A DNA stretch of 62,076 nucleotides from CANLBN01 sp050298695 (GCA_050298695.1 JBNKUQ010000004.1:1-62076), one strand, 5' to 3'. Shown: positions 43,339-53,004, counted from the first letter of the stretch. Notes: generated from the letters alone by a model not told the origin. Program-made: numbers and translations.

Positions 43339-46104
43339 ATGCCTAATGCTGCTGCTAAGCCGCTGATTTTAGTCGATGGATCCTCTTACCTGTACCGTGC
43401 GTTTCACGCAATGTTTAAAGCGGACCTACGAAACTCTCGAAACGAACCAACGGGCGCTATTCGCACAGTAATAAGTATGTTGCGCCGCCTCCAAAAAGAC
43501 TACCCTGACAGCACCGTCGCAGTGATTTTTGATGCTAAAGGCAAAACATTTCGCGATGAAATTTATCCGGACTACAAAGCCAACCGCCCGCCTATGCCGG
43601 ATGACTTACGCGTTCAAGTTGAGCCCATCCATCAAATTATTCATGCCATGGGCTTACCCTTGATTATGGTTGAAGGCGTCGAGGCAGACGACGTGATCGG
43701 TACCTTAGCTAAAGAGGCAACAGAACAAGGCATTGAAGTTATTGTTTCTACGGGTGATAAAGACATGGCCCAGTTAGTCAGTGAGCATGTCACGCTGGTT
43801 AATACCATGACAGAAACCGTGTTAGATATAGAGGGAGTTGAAAAAAAATTCGGTATCCCACCCCATCGCATTATTGATCTTTTGGCGCTATTGGGTGATA
43901 AAGTCGACAATATTCCAGGTGTTCCTGGCGTGGGTGAAAAAACCGCTCTAGCCCTATTGCAGCAAATAGGAGGTATTGATGATATCTACAACCAATTAGA
44001 ATCCATTCGGACTCTCGATTTCAGAGGCGCGAAAAAAATGCCAGAGAAATTGGCAGAGCATGAGGATCAAGCGCGTTTATCTTATTTGCTAGCAACGATT
44101 AAAACTGATGTTGCACTAGATTTAGGCTTGAGCGACTTAGAGCAAGGAGACATTGATTCTGATGCTCTCAGAAAGCTTTATGAGCGCTGTGAGTTCAAAA
44201 CCTGGATCGATGAGCTGGATAGCAGCTCCAGCAATCACATATCCCCTACATCATCTTCTTCTATAGCCTCTGCAGATTACGAAACGTTGTTGACAAAAGC
44301 ACAATTTGAGGACTGGATAAATAAGCTGAAATCGTCAGAGCTTTTCGCATTTGATACGGAAACAACTAGCTTAGACTACATGCAAGCGCAATTGGTGGGG
44401 GTGTCTTTTGCGGTTTTTAATCATAGCAAACAGTGTATAGAAGCCGCTTACCTGCCCTGTTGCCACGATTATCTCGATGCCCCCAAACAACTTTCTTTGG
44501 ATGATGTGCTTGAGAGTTTGGGTCCCATACTTGAGAGCGAAAAATACAAAAAAGTAGGACAGAACTTAAAATATGATCGAAGTGTATTATTAAATTATGG
44601 TGTTGAGTTGCGAGGTATCGCGTTTGATACGATGCTAGAGTCTTACGTGTTGAATTCAACAGCAACGCGACACGATATGGACAGTCTCGCCAATTTTTAC
44701 TTAAATAAAAAAACCATTCACTTTGAAGATATTGCAGGCAAAGGCGCTAAACAGCTAACGTTCAATCAAATTGCCGTGGAAGAAGCGGCCCCTTATGCGG
44801 CAGAAGACGCTGATATCACCTTACAATTGCACCAAACACTTGCCCCTCAACTACAACAGGACACGAAGTTAAATACGGTATTAATGAATATAGAGATGCC
44901 TCTAGTTCCAGTGCTTTCGAATATAGAACGACATGGTGCTTTGGTTGATGCAAAATTATTGGGTGAACATAGCATTGAACTCGGAGACCGCCTCCAAGCG
45001 CTTGAAGATCAGGCCTTTGACTTGGCTGGAGAAGCCTTTAACTTGGGGTCTCCTAAACAACTTGGCACCATCTTGTTTGAAAAGTTATCGCTACCAGTGA
45101 TCAAAAAAACTCCCAAAGGAGCGCCTTCAACCGCCGAAGAAGTACTACAGGAGCTTGCTTTAGATTATCCTTTACCTAAAGTATTGATTGAACACCGAGG
45201 CCTATCAAAGCTCAAGTCGACTTATACTGACAAGCTGCCCCAGATGGTCAACCCTCTTACGGGCCGTATACATACTTCTTATCACCAAGCTGTTACTGCG
45301 ACAGGGCGCTTGTCATCGTCTGATCCTAATTTACAGAATATTCCCATTCGTAATGCTGAAGGGCGCCGTATTCGCCAGGCCTTTATTGCGCCAAAAGGTT
45401 ATAAAATAGTCGCTGCGGATTATTCTCAAATCGAATTACGTATAATGGCCCATTTGTCTGACGATAAAGGCCTGTTAGACGCATTTAACAAAGGTTTGGA
45501 TGTCCATAAGGCGACGGCATCAGAAGTCTTTGATGTCTCCATGGAAAAGGTCAGCGATGAGCAGCGTCGTAGTGCTAAGGCGATTAATTTTGGCTTAATT
45601 TACGGCATGTCAGCCTTCGGCTTGGCAAAACAGTTGGGTTTAGGAAGAAATGATGCTCAACAATACATAGATCTCTATTTTGAGCGCTACCCCGGTGTAA
45701 AAGATTACATGGATCGTACTCGTCAGGTCGCAGCTGAGCAGGGCTATGTCGAAACCCTGTTTGGGCGTCGTCTTTATCTTCCCGAGATCAACTCTAGTAA
45801 TGGAATGCGCCGACAGGCTGCAGAAAGAGCCGCTATCAACGCGCCTATGCAAGGAACTGCAGCTGACATTATTAAGCGTGCAATGATAGGAGTGACTCAT
45901 TGGCTAAATAATGAGGAATTTGATGCCAGCATTATTATGCAAGTTCACGATGAATTGGTGCTGGAGGTGAATGAAGAGCAAGTAGAAACAGTTCATTCCC
46001 GCTTTTGTGAAATATTGTGTGAAAAAATGTCAGTTGCTGCAGAACTATCAGTCCCTCTCATCGTCCAAGTGGGCATTGGTGATAATTGGGATGAGGCCCA
46101 TTAA
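43339..46104 (+). CDS. polA: DNA polymerase I
   Basis: This 921-residue repair and Okazaki-processing polymerase has all three domains. The 5'-3' exonuclease comes first (VDGSSYLYRAFHAM, VEADDVIGTLA, STGDKDMAQLV, GDKVDNIPGVPGVGEKTA). The 3'-5' exonuclease follows with FAFDTETTSLDYMQAQLVG and keeps its acidic residues. The polymerase domain has motif A VAADYSQIELRIMAHLS, motif B RRSAKAINFGLIYGMSAFGL, and motif C MQVHDELVLEV. Length is typical (E. coli 928). Unlike in Pseudomonas, it is not adjacent to engB; a retron and an sRNA precede it. Confidence 0.98.
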   Translation: MPNAAAKPLILVDGSSYLYRAFHAMFKADLRNSRNEPTGAIRTVISMLRRLQKDYPDSTVAVIFDAKGKTFRDEIYPDYKANRPPMPDDLRVQVEPIHQIIHAMGLPLIMVEGVEADDVIGTLAKEATEQGIEVIVSTGDKDMAQLVSEHVTLVNTMTETVLDIEGVEKKFGIPPHRIIDLLALLGDKVDNIPGVPGVGEKTALALLQQIGGIDDIYNQLESIRTLDFRGAKKMPEKLAEHEDQARLSYLLATIKTDVALDLGLSDLEQGDIDSDALRKLYERCEFKTWIDELDSSSSNHISPTSSSSIASADYETLLTKAQFEDWINKLKSSELFAFDTETTSLDYMQAQLVGVSFAVFNHSKQCIEAAYLPCCHDYLDAPKQLSLDDVLESLGPILESEKYKKVGQNLKYDRSVLLNYGVELRGIAFDTMLESYVLNSTATRHDMDSLANFYLNKKTIHFEDIAGKGAKQLTFNQIAVEEAAPYAAEDADITLQLHQTLAPQLQQDTKLNTVLMNIEMPLVPVLSNIERHGALVDAKLLGEHSIELGDRLQALEDQAFDLAGEAFNLGSPKQLGTILFEKLSLPVIKKTPKGAPSTAEEVLQELALDYPLPKVLIEHRGLSKLKSTYTDKLPQMVNPLTGRIHTSYHQAVTATGRLSSSDPNLQNIPIRNAEGRRIRQAFIAPKGYKIVAADYSQIELRIMAHLSDDKGLLDAFNKGLDVHKATASEVFDVSMEKVSDEQRRSAKAINFGLIYGMSAFGLAKQLGLGRNDAQQYIDLYFERYPGVKDYMDRTRQVAAEQGYVETLFGRRLYLPEINSSNGMRRQAAERAAINAPMQGTAADIIKRAMIGVTHWLNNEEFDASIIMQVHDELVLEVNEEQVETVHSRFCEILCEKMSVAAELSVPLIVQVGIGDNWDEAH

Positions 46105-46114
46105 TGGAAAAAAG

Positions 46115-46142
46115 GGCTATAATTTTTGATCAAATTATAGCC
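46115..46142 (+). terminator. Terminator after polA
   Basis: GGCTATAATTT (46115-46125) pairs perfectly with AAATTATAGCC (46132-46142), followed by an A/T tract with TTTTTT. It begins 10 bp after the polA stop. Confidence 0.7.
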
Positions 46143-46269
46143 AAATAAAATTTTTTAATTTTTTTTGAAATTTTTTTGAACTTTCTGTTTTTTGCTGAGT
46201 CCCAGTGTTGCCCCTAAAATTTGACTCTTTGAGAAGTCAAATTATTTTGCCCTAACGCCCCCTAAGGCT

Positions 46270-46298
46270 CCCCCGGACTCGTCCGGGGTTTATTTTTT
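46270..46298 (+). terminator. Second terminator-like hairpin before the porin
   Basis: CCCCGGACTCGTCCGGGG forms a compact GC-rich stem of 7-8 bp followed by TTTATTTTTT. It is 165 bp after polA and upstream of the porin promoter, so it could end a short unannotated transcript or back up the polA terminator. Confidence 0.65.
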
Positions 46299-46404
46299 AA
46301 CCAATTTCGCCGACAAAAGAAAGCCTAAAAATCAACCTGATTGATCAAAAAACAAACTATATTTGTTTGTATAGTACACAGATTTTGCATTTCCCAAAAA
46401 TTAT

Positions 46405-46433
46405 TTGACTTCTCTTCCTCAGCCCATTATAAA
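46405..46433 (+). promoter_or_regulatory. Porin promoter
   Basis: TTGACT (46405-46410) and TATAAA (46428-46433) are separated by 17 bp, giving a near-consensus sigma-70 promoter with a 5' leader of about 38 nt before the porin start. A strong GGGGG site precedes the ATG. Confidence 0.75.
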
Positions 46434-46477
46434 AAGCGCTCTTCATATCTTAACCAATAATACTTAGGGGGCAAAAA

Positions 46478-47395
46478 ATGAAGAAAACTCTATTAGCAAT
46501 CGCTCTAGCGGCTGCAACAACAACTGCTTATGCAGACACTTCTGTTTCTGGTCACGTTAACTATATAATCGGTGATCGTGAAGACTTCAATGCTGGAGAG
46601 GACGTTCAAACTCAAAATGCTTTTACTTCTCAGTCACGCTTCCGTTTCAAAGCGTCTACAGAGGCTGGTGGTGCGACTTATGGTCTAACGATTGAGCAAG
46701 GTGTTCTTGATAGTGGTGTTAACCGTCGTGTTGATGAATTCTACGTCAAAGGTGCTTTTGGTAAAATTTCACTAGGACAAGGTAGTGAAGCAGGTGATGG
46801 TAAATCAGAAAGTGATTTTTCTGGTACTTATGTAGGTAATGGTGCTGCATACAATTCTTGGAATATCAATTCACAACTTCGTCAAGTTGATGGTGGTCGT
46901 GATGAGCGTATCCGTTACGATTCTCCAAAACTAGGCCCTGTTACTATTTCTGCTGATTACGATAGCGTCCAAGACTTTTCTGTTGCAGCGGGTGCAGGTG
47001 GTGCTTTCTGGAAAGCAGGTGTTTACTTTGAATCAAGAGATGATGATGATTCTGATGAAGTTGGTGGTTCTCTTGCATTTAAATTTGGCGGTTTTACTAT
47101 TGCCCTGCAAGGCGGTACTTTAGACGATACAGCCGATGGTGCTGATGATGGACATGACTTCACGAAAACTATTGTTGGATACAACGGTGGTCCTATCTCA
47201 GTTGCAGTAGACTTTGCAACAGATGAGTCTAACTCAGGTCTTGAGCGTGAAACACTGGGTGTAACTTTTGTTTATCGTCCAACCAAAGGTGTAGAGCTTT
47301 ACGCTGGTCTACGCAGCGCTGAAAGTGATGCTGCTGAATTTAATGGTGAAGATGACGGTGATGCTTTCCTAGCTGGTGGTCGTGTTAAGTTCTAA
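46478..47395 (+). CDS. Outer-membrane porin
   Basis: This 305-residue protein has a clear signal peptide (KKTLLAIALAAATTTAYA, cleavage after YA). The mature part is a series of amphipathic strands rich in Gly, Asp and aromatics and ends in FLAGGRVKF, the terminal Phe expected of barrels recognised by BAM. It matches general trimeric-type porins in style (FGKISLGQGSEAGDG, YDSPKLGPVTISADYD). It is strongly acidic, as in marine porins. It has its own promoter and terminator. It precedes the pst genes, but a phosphate role (OprP/O type) cannot be shown. Confidence 0.88.
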   Translation: MKKTLLAIALAAATTTAYADTSVSGHVNYIIGDREDFNAGEDVQTQNAFTSQSRFRFKASTEAGGATYGLTIEQGVLDSGVNRRVDEFYVKGAFGKISLGQGSEAGDGKSESDFSGTYVGNGAAYNSWNINSQLRQVDGGRDERIRYDSPKLGPVTISADYDSVQDFSVAAGAGGAFWKAGVYFESRDDDDSDEVGGSLAFKFGGFTIALQGGTLDDTADGADDGHDFTKTIVGYNGGPISVAVDFATDESNSGLERETLGVTFVYRPTKGVELYAGLRSAESDAAEFNGEDDGDAFLAGGRVKF

Positions 47396-47420
47396 GTTTC
47401 AATAACTCAGTTTGGCATTA

Positions 47421-47456
47421 AAAAGCGCAACGCCTTCGGTATTGCGCTTTTTTTTA
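47421..47456 (+). terminator. Porin terminator
   Basis: AAGCGCAA pairs with TTGCGCTT around CGCCTTCGGTA (itself closing with a TTCG tetraloop), followed by a run of eight Ts. It begins about 26 bp after the porin stop. Confidence 0.9.
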
Positions 47457-47538
47457 GCCTGCATAAAATGCAGGCTCTAACTGCGGCTCATTTTACGATG
47501 AAACACCGTTTCTTTTATTTTTTCTTACATACGCTGAA

Positions 47539-47928
47539 TTGTTGATAATGCCTAGATCCAAAAAAATATGTTCGATTGTTATTTTAACCCTCCTCATATC
47601 CGCCTGTGCTGTTGGTCAAGTTGAAGACCCAAATGATCCACAAGTACCTGAAGGAGCTGGCTTTTTTTCTGGGGAAAGGGGTGAAACATCTTTGACTGAC
47701 TTTTTTTCAGAAGAAGCCAAGGCTAAACGAGCTGCACAATATTCTGATAGTTCCGACATCAATATGCCCGCAATAGACGAAACCAGTTTTGTAGAATTTG
47801 AAGAGTTTAAGGCTTGGCGCCGTGCTCAGGAGCCAGGGTCAGAAAATTACCAAGAATACCAAGATTGGCGAGCGTATCAGCAATATTTACGTTACAAGAC
47901 ACAGCAAGAGAAAACCCCTCAGCCATAA
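47539..47928 (+). CDS. Small lipoprotein, paralogue of the one before pstS
   Basis: This 129-residue protein has a lipoprotein signal with the lipobox ISAC (Cys at about residue 22). Start at Met1 or Met4 is possible. The mature part is acidic and low in complexity. It ends with a tryptophan/tyrosine-rich module, FEEFKAWRRAQEPGSENYQE, followed by YQDWRAYQQYLRYK. The same module (FDEYRQWREQNDPSGQTYAE...YKAWEAAYKQW) ends the lipoprotein at 55170-55487. Each gene lies next to pst genes. Function unknown. Confidence 0.75.
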   Translation: MLIMPRSKKICSIVILTLLISACAVGQVEDPNDPQVPEGAGFFSGERGETSLTDFFSEEAKAKRAAQYSDSSDINMPAIDETSFVEFEEFKAWRRAQEPGSENYQEYQDWRAYQQYLRYKTQQEKTPQP

Positions 47929-47985
47929 TTTTTAAATCTCAGGAAGCCAATACAGGTTTCCTCTATCGATACGTCTTATCTATTT

Positions 47986-48013
47986 TGTAACAAAAATGTC
48001 ATCTTGTCTGGCT
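47986..48013 (+). promoter_or_regulatory. Candidate Pho box upstream of pstC
   Basis: TTGTAACAAAAATGTCATCTTG-TCTGGCT shows Pho-box-like heptamers at 11-bp spacing, with TGTCAT the best match. A perfect -10 TATAAT follows at 48031-48036. The site would replace the -35 element, as at PhoB-activated promoters. pstC begins 114 bp after the -10. Confidence 0.55.
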
Positions 48014-48149
48014 ATCATTTGCCCATTCTATATAATGCGCACATCAAATGGTTTACTGATATTAATTGCTTAGTGGCTTTTTGCATCAGTAACGCGATAG
48101 CAGCCCAATCTTGTGTAGGTTTAGGGCAATGATTTTTTAGGTTATATCT

Positions 48150-49565
48150 ATGAGTCTCTCTTCTTTGCTAGTGCTAATCCTTATTGGGATGGGCATTGCT
48201 TATACCTTTGGGCGTAGTCGCTCACTGTCAATGGCTCGAGGGATGGGTGGAATACGGCATTTGCATTCACTCCCGTTCTACTATGGCATGCAGGCAGCAT
48301 TGTGGTGTGCAATCCCCTGTATTATCTTACTTTCTCTTTGGATGGCATTTGATGATGCCATTATTCGTCAGGTGGTTATTCAGGGCTTATCAGACGAGCA
48401 GCGCAATCTCCCCGCACAAGAGCTTTCTTTACTACTAAATACCGTCGAAAGTATTGCCAGTGGCGTCAGCTCACTGGATGCTGGTCCAGAAGTCATGGGT
48501 GTTGCGGAAAGGGTAGCGAGTTTGCGATCCGTCAGCCAGATGTTGCTAACGGTGGTCGTATTATGCATGTTGATGGTCTTAGGAGCCTGGGCATGGACAA
48601 AGGTGAAGCCTGAATTTCGCGCGAGAAATAGTGTTGAGTTAACTTTTACTGTTTTCTTATTATCGTGCTCAACCCTAGCCATTTTTACAACCGTAGGCAT
48701 TGTTTTTTCGGTTTTATTTGAATCGATACTATTCTTCAAGCAAATTTCGATAGTAGAGTTCTTGTTCGGGATCCACTGGAGTCCGCAAATGGCCATTCGA
48801 GCGGACCAAGTGGGTAGTTCGGGTGCATTCGGTGCCGTCCCTTTATTTACAGGAACCCTCTTAATTTCTGCCATTGCGATGATAGTGGCGGTCCCCACGG
48901 GTTTAATGACAGCAATCTATCTATCTGAATATGCGGGTAAAAAAGTACGCGCCATAGTTAAACCCTTATTGGAAATTTTGGCGGGTATTCCCACCGTGGT
49001 TTATGGCTTTTTTGCGGCGTTGACGGTAGCTCCCATGATTAAAAATGCCTTCAATGGTCTGGAGATACCTTTGCTGGCTTTTTCGATAGGGCCTTTAGAG
49101 GTATCCGGGGAAAGTGCGCTCGCTGCTGGTTTGGTGATGGGGGTGATGATTATTCCTTTTGTCTCTTCATTGTCAGATGACGTTATTAATGCGGTTCCTC
49201 AATCTTTGCGAGATGGTTCTTATGGTTTAGGTTCCACACAATCAGAAACAGTAAAGAAGGTTATTCTTCCTGCGGCGTTACCAGGGATTGTGGGCGCGAT
49301 TTTGTTAGCAGTATCTCGGGCGATTGGTGAGACAATGATCGTTGTGATGGCAGTTGGAACAGCGGCTAAATTGACGCTCAATCCTTTCGAGTCAGTAACG
49401 ACGGTTACGGTGCAAATGACAACCTTGTTGATTGGTGATCATGAGTTTGATAGTGCGAAAACACTGGCAGCTTTTGCTCTAGGTTTGGTCTTGTTTATTA
49501 TTACACTGGGCCTTAATTTTTATGCCTTACGTATAGTGAAAAAATATCGTGAACAATATGACTGA
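48150..49565 (+). CDS. pstC: Phosphate ABC transporter permease PstC
   Basis: This 471-residue inner-membrane permease is of the long pseudomonad type (E. coli PstC has 319). The N-terminal ~190 residues add two or three helices and a periplasmic segment. The core carries the PstC signature GIHWSPQMAIRADQ...FGAVPLFTGTLLISAIAM and the EAA loop YGLGSTQSETVKKVILPAALPGI. Its end overlaps the start of pstA by a few codons, so the two are translationally coupled. Confidence 0.95.
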   Translation: MSLSSLLVLILIGMGIAYTFGRSRSLSMARGMGGIRHLHSLPFYYGMQAALWCAIPCIILLSLWMAFDDAIIRQVVIQGLSDEQRNLPAQELSLLLNTVESIASGVSSLDAGPEVMGVAERVASLRSVSQMLLTVVVLCMLMVLGAWAWTKVKPEFRARNSVELTFTVFLLSCSTLAIFTTVGIVFSVLFESILFFKQISIVEFLFGIHWSPQMAIRADQVGSSGAFGAVPLFTGTLLISAIAMIVAVPTGLMTAIYLSEYAGKKVRAIVKPLLEILAGIPTVVYGFFAALTVAPMIKNAFNGLEIPLLAFSIGPLEVSGESALAAGLVMGVMIIPFVSSLSDDVINAVPQSLRDGSYGLGSTQSETVKKVILPAALPGIVGAILLAVSRAIGETMIVVMAVGTAAKLTLNPFESVTTVTVQMTTLLIGDHEFDSAKTLAAFALGLVLFIITLGLNFYALRIVKKYREQYD

Positions 49566-50874
49566 TTCTTCAGCCTCTAATGAGAGCACTTCTGTTAGAC
49601 CCAAAACCATTGATTTAGTCAATAAAAATTTGGGAAAACGCTACCGTGCTGAAAAGCGTTTTCGCGCTTATGGTGTTATTGCCATCTGCTTTGGTTTACT
49701 TTGCTTGGCCTTTCTATTTTATAACATTGTAGGTAAGGGCCTTAGTGGTTTTCAGTACCACTATCTCCCGATTGAAGTTGATCTTAGTGCAGAAAAATTA
49801 GGTATTACTGATACCAATGATATCGATCAAATTCTAGCGGCTAATTATTCTGGTGTTGTTAAACAAGCAGTCTATGATTTATTTCAAGTTAACTCTCGAA
49901 AAGAAAAGCGCTTAGCGAGAGATTTAATTGCGATTGATGCAAGCGGTTATAAAATACAAGATCGTTTCAAAACAGATGCTGATAGATTAATTGATACCCG
50001 TATAACCATTGATGCATTGGTGGATGATAAGGTCGACTTTTATTTGAAGCGTCTTGGTGAAGCGGGTGAGCCAGGAAAAGAGTTTTTTAATGAACAACAA
50101 CTACAATGGATTGATAATTTATACCAGCAAGAAAAAATAGAAAAGCGCTTTAATATTAGTTTCTTAACCTCAGGTGATTCAGCACAATCAGAGGAGGCCG
50201 GTATATTGAGTGCAGTAATGGGTTCCTTTTATCTATTACTAGTCACTTTATGTCTATCGTTTCCTATTGGTATCGCTGCTGCGATTTATCTAGAAGAATA
50301 TGCCCCAAAAAATAAATGGACAGATTTAATTGAAATAAATATTAATAATTTAGCCGCGGTACCATCGATTATTTTTGGTCTGTTAGGTTTGGCTGTTTTT
50401 CTGGGTTTTTTTGGTTTGCCTCGATCGACTCCTTTGGTGGGCGGCTTAGTTTTAACGCTCATGACTTTGCCAACGATTATTATTTCTAGCCGCGCAGCCA
50501 TTAAAGCAGTCCCGCCTTCTATCCGCGAGGCCGCTTATGGTATTGGCGCTTCCAAGATGCAGGTGACCACCAATCATGTTCTACCATTAGCGATGCCCGG
50601 TATGCTTACCGGAACCATTATTGGCCTGGCTCAGGCGCTGGGTGAAAGTGCGCCTTTATTGATGATAGGAATGGCAGCATTTATCCCCGATGTGCCTGGA
50701 GGGATAGCGGATCAAGCAACCGTTTTACCCATGCAAATTTTTCAATGGTTTCGAAACGCGGATGCAGGCTTTAGCGAAAAAGCATCTGCGGCGATTCTCG
50801 TGTTGATTATCTTTTTGATTTTTATGAATGCATTGGCCGTATGGGCGCGGCGACGATTAGAGCGTCGTTGGTAA
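49549..50874 (+). CDS. pstA: Phosphate ABC transporter permease PstA
   Basis: This 441-residue permease is the partner of PstC. It has an N-terminal TM, a long periplasmic insert (about residues 60-210), and a C-terminal permease core with AAAIYLEEYAPKN, the EAA loop AAYGIGASKMQVTTNHVLPLA, and LAQALGESAPLLMIGM. The frame opens with GTG at 49549; the ATG at 49558 is the alternative start. Either start overlaps pstC. The insert makes it longer than E. coli PstA, as in Pseudomonas. Confidence 0.95.
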   Translation: MNNMTDSSASNESTSVRPKTIDLVNKNLGKRYRAEKRFRAYGVIAICFGLLCLAFLFYNIVGKGLSGFQYHYLPIEVDLSAEKLGITDTNDIDQILAANYSGVVKQAVYDLFQVNSRKEKRLARDLIAIDASGYKIQDRFKTDADRLIDTRITIDALVDDKVDFYLKRLGEAGEPGKEFFNEQQLQWIDNLYQQEKIEKRFNISFLTSGDSAQSEEAGILSAVMGSFYLLLVTLCLSFPIGIAAAIYLEEYAPKNKWTDLIEININNLAAVPSIIFGLLGLAVFLGFFGLPRSTPLVGGLVLTLMTLPTIIISSRAAIKAVPPSIREAAYGIGASKMQVTTNHVLPLAMPGMLTGTIIGLAQALGESAPLLMIGMAAFIPDVPGGIADQATVLPMQIFQWFRNADAGFSEKASAAILVLIIFLIFMNALAVWARRRLERRW

Positions 50875-50918
50875 TAGGCCTTGACTGTAGCAATACGTAT
50901 GTATAGAGAGATGCTATT

Positions 50919-51815
50919 ATGATGAGTGAAGTCCTAGAAGTAGAATTAAATGAAATAAATTCGATTGAATCACAACAAGAGCGAATAGTGGTGGCTAAAA
51001 AAAAGGGTGTTAGTAATATCAGCGAAATAGGTGAAACCGTTGGTGAGCCTTTTTGTGATAATTCAAAAATGTCGATGCGTAATGTCGATGTGTTTTATGG
51101 CGATAAGCAAGCCATATTTAATGTGGGTTTAGATATTGGTGTCAATGAAGTTATCGCTATGATTGGCCCATCAGGTTGTGGTAAATCAACATTTTTGCGA
51201 TGTCTAAATCGTATGAATGATACGATTGATATTTGTAACGTAACGGGACAATTAAAACTTGAAGGGCAAGATATCTACGACCCCAAACTGGATGTCGTGC
51301 CATTGCGTGCACGCGTCGGCATGGTCTTTCAAAAACCTAATCCATTTCCAAAATCTATTTATGATAATGTTGCCTATGGACCACGTATTCATGGGCTTGC
51401 TGAGAGGCGATCAGATTTAGACGAAATCGTCGAAACCAGTTTACGTAAAGCTAGCTTATGGGACGAAGTAAAAGACCGTTTACATCAGCCGGGTACAGGT
51501 TTGTCAGGTGGACAACAACAACGTCTGTGTATTGCGAGAACAATTGCGGTAAGCCCAGAAGTTATTTTAATGGATGAGCCTTGCTCAGCGTTAGATCCTA
51601 TTGCGACGGCAAAAATTGAAGAATTAATCGACGAATTAAGTGAAAACTTCACCATTGCTATCGTGACACACTCCATGCAACAAGCAGCGCGCGTTTCTAA
51701 CCGAACGGCTTATTTTCATTTGGGCAAGTTAGTCGAAGTGAACGAAACTGAAAAGGTATTTACCAACCCCGACCACGAATTAACAGAGGCCTATATTACA
51801 GGGCGTTTTGGGTAA
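50919..51815 (+). CDS. pstB: Phosphate ABC transporter ATPase PstB
   Basis: This is the ATP-binding subunit of the phosphate importer. Walker A is GPSGCGKST, the ABC signature is LSGGQQQRLCIARTIAV, Walker B is VILMDEPCSALDPIA, and the H-loop is IVTHSMQQAARVSNRTAYFHLG. At 298 residues it is about 40 longer than E. coli PstB because of an acidic N-terminal tail before MSMRNVDVFYGDKQA. It follows pstA after 44 bp. An unusually structured gap separates it from phoU. Confidence 0.96.
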   Translation: MMSEVLEVELNEINSIESQQERIVVAKKKGVSNISEIGETVGEPFCDNSKMSMRNVDVFYGDKQAIFNVGLDIGVNEVIAMIGPSGCGKSTFLRCLNRMNDTIDICNVTGQLKLEGQDIYDPKLDVVPLRARVGMVFQKPNPFPKSIYDNVAYGPRIHGLAERRSDLDEIVETSLRKASLWDEVKDRLHQPGTGLSGGQQQRLCIARTIAVSPEVILMDEPCSALDPIATAKIEELIDELSENFTIAIVTHSMQQAARVSNRTAYFHLGKLVEVNETEKVFTNPDHELTEAYITGRFG

Positions 51816-51820
51816 ACTCT

Positions 51821-51994
51821 GCTAGACTATTAACCTAGCAATTAAATAGGTCATCCTGACCGATTTAATTGTCACCCCTTAAAAATACGGAATTGTGTGA
51901 AATTCTGCATTTTTAAGAGGTTCGCGCTGGTCTATCGACCAGCGGTGGTGCATCCTTGCACTACTACTGACTCGACATGAATAATGTTGTCGGG
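51821..51994 (+). repeat. Six consecutive stem-loops between pstB and phoU
   Basis: Six hairpins lie almost end to end. They are GCTAG/CTAGC (51821-51839), AATTAAAT-GGTCA/TGACC-ATTTAATT (51840-51870), CTTAAAAAT/ATTTTTAAG (51878-51917), CGCTGGTC-TATC-GACCAGCG (51925-51944), GTGGTGCA/TGCACTAC (51945-51964), and CTCGACA/TGTCGGG (51971-51994). No T-run follows most of them. They probably form structured mRNA that sets the pstB-to-phoU expression ratio. Confidence 0.6.
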
Positions 51995-52042
51995 TTAATA
52001 ATTTATTGGCTTTTATTAAAAATCATCTCACCGGAGATTATT

Positions 52043-52759
52043 GTGGATAAATTACATCTCGATCAACATATTTCTCAGCAATACAATGCTGTACTTGATG
52101 ATCTCAAAACAGAATTTCTCGAAATGGGTGGTGTTGTTGAGCAGCAAATTGCTGATGCCGTACAGGCGATCACAAAATTAGATATTGAACTTGCAGAAAA
52201 AGTATTGCTTGTTGAGAAAGAAGTCGATGGTCGTGAAATGGCGTTGGATGACCTATGTGTACAAATTATTGCAAGACGTCAACCTACCGCATCTGATTTG
52301 CGACTTGTGATGTCGATATCAAAAGCGACTCGCGATTTGGAGCGCATGGGGGATGAAGCTAAAAAAATTGCGAAGATGGCCATCGCCATTTCGGATGAAG
52401 GTGAGATTCCTCACGGCTTTGGTGAGTTGCGTAACTTGGGTCGCCGAGTTCAGCAAGTTGTTAGTGATACGCTAACAGCCTTTGCCCGCTATGATGTTAA
52501 TACAGCATTGCAAGTTGCTCATGAAGACCGAGCGATAGATCAAGAATATGATACCGCTATGCGTGAATTAATCACTTACATGATGGAAGATCCACGCAAT
52601 ATTTCTCGTTCAATGAATATTACTTGGGCCTTACGTGCTTTAGAGCGGATTGGTGATCACTCGGCAAATATTGCTGAGCATATTATTTATCTTGTAAAAG
52701 GTTTAGATGTGCGTCACAAAAGCGTGTCAGAAATGCAAGAAAAAGTGAAGCAAGATTAA
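52043..52759 (+). CDS. phoU: Phosphate signalling protein PhoU
   Basis: This is the regulator that links Pst transport to PhoR and keeps the Pho regulon off in high phosphate. The frame is open from 51977, but GTG at 52043 with GGAG six bases upstream gives 238 residues starting VDKLHLDQHISQQYN, the normal PhoU start and length. The repeated metal-binding motif is visible twice, as ATRDLERMGDEAKKIA and ALRALERIGDHSANIAEHIIY. It is the last gene of the pstCAB-phoU group. Confidence 0.95.
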   Translation: MDKLHLDQHISQQYNAVLDDLKTEFLEMGGVVEQQIADAVQAITKLDIELAEKVLLVEKEVDGREMALDDLCVQIIARRQPTASDLRLVMSISKATRDLERMGDEAKKIAKMAIAISDEGEIPHGFGELRNLGRRVQQVVSDTLTAFARYDVNTALQVAHEDRAIDQEYDTAMRELITYMMEDPRNISRSMNITWALRALERIGDHSANIAEHIIYLVKGLDVRHKSVSEMQEKVKQD

Positions 52760-52799
52760 TAGCGGCAAGCTGCTAGTTACAAGCTACAAAAAAGTATTT

Positions 52800-52945
52800 T
52801 ACAAAATACTAACAAGCCGTTTTGAGAGAACAACGAGGTAGAATAGAGTGTTTATTGGCTTCGACGCCATAACTCAAAGTACCCTACGTCCTGTAGGGTA
52901 CTTCAAGTAACGCAGGAGCGGTTGCTGATCGCGGGAATGACGGCT
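52800..52945. repeat. Diverged foldback element (family copy 4) and 11-bp palindrome
   Basis: AATACTAACAAGCC...AACAACGAGG resembles the left arm of the element at 15.5 kb. It is followed by the perfect palindrome AAGTACCCTAC/GTAGGGTACTT (52876-52902) and a residual GCGGGAATGACGGCTC half-palindrome. It lies between the convergent phoU and the M48 protease gene; otherwise this 245-bp gap holds nothing. Confidence 0.5.
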
Positions 52946-53004
52946 CATTTTTTATATTATGGTGATGACATTTAAAGATTTAAGTGTCTCCATAGCTTGT
53001 AATT

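Noticed and set aside
51977..52042. 22-codon N-terminal extension of PhoU
   Set aside because: GTG at 52043 has a good ribosome-binding site and gives the normal PhoU length. The upstream codons overlap the hairpin array.
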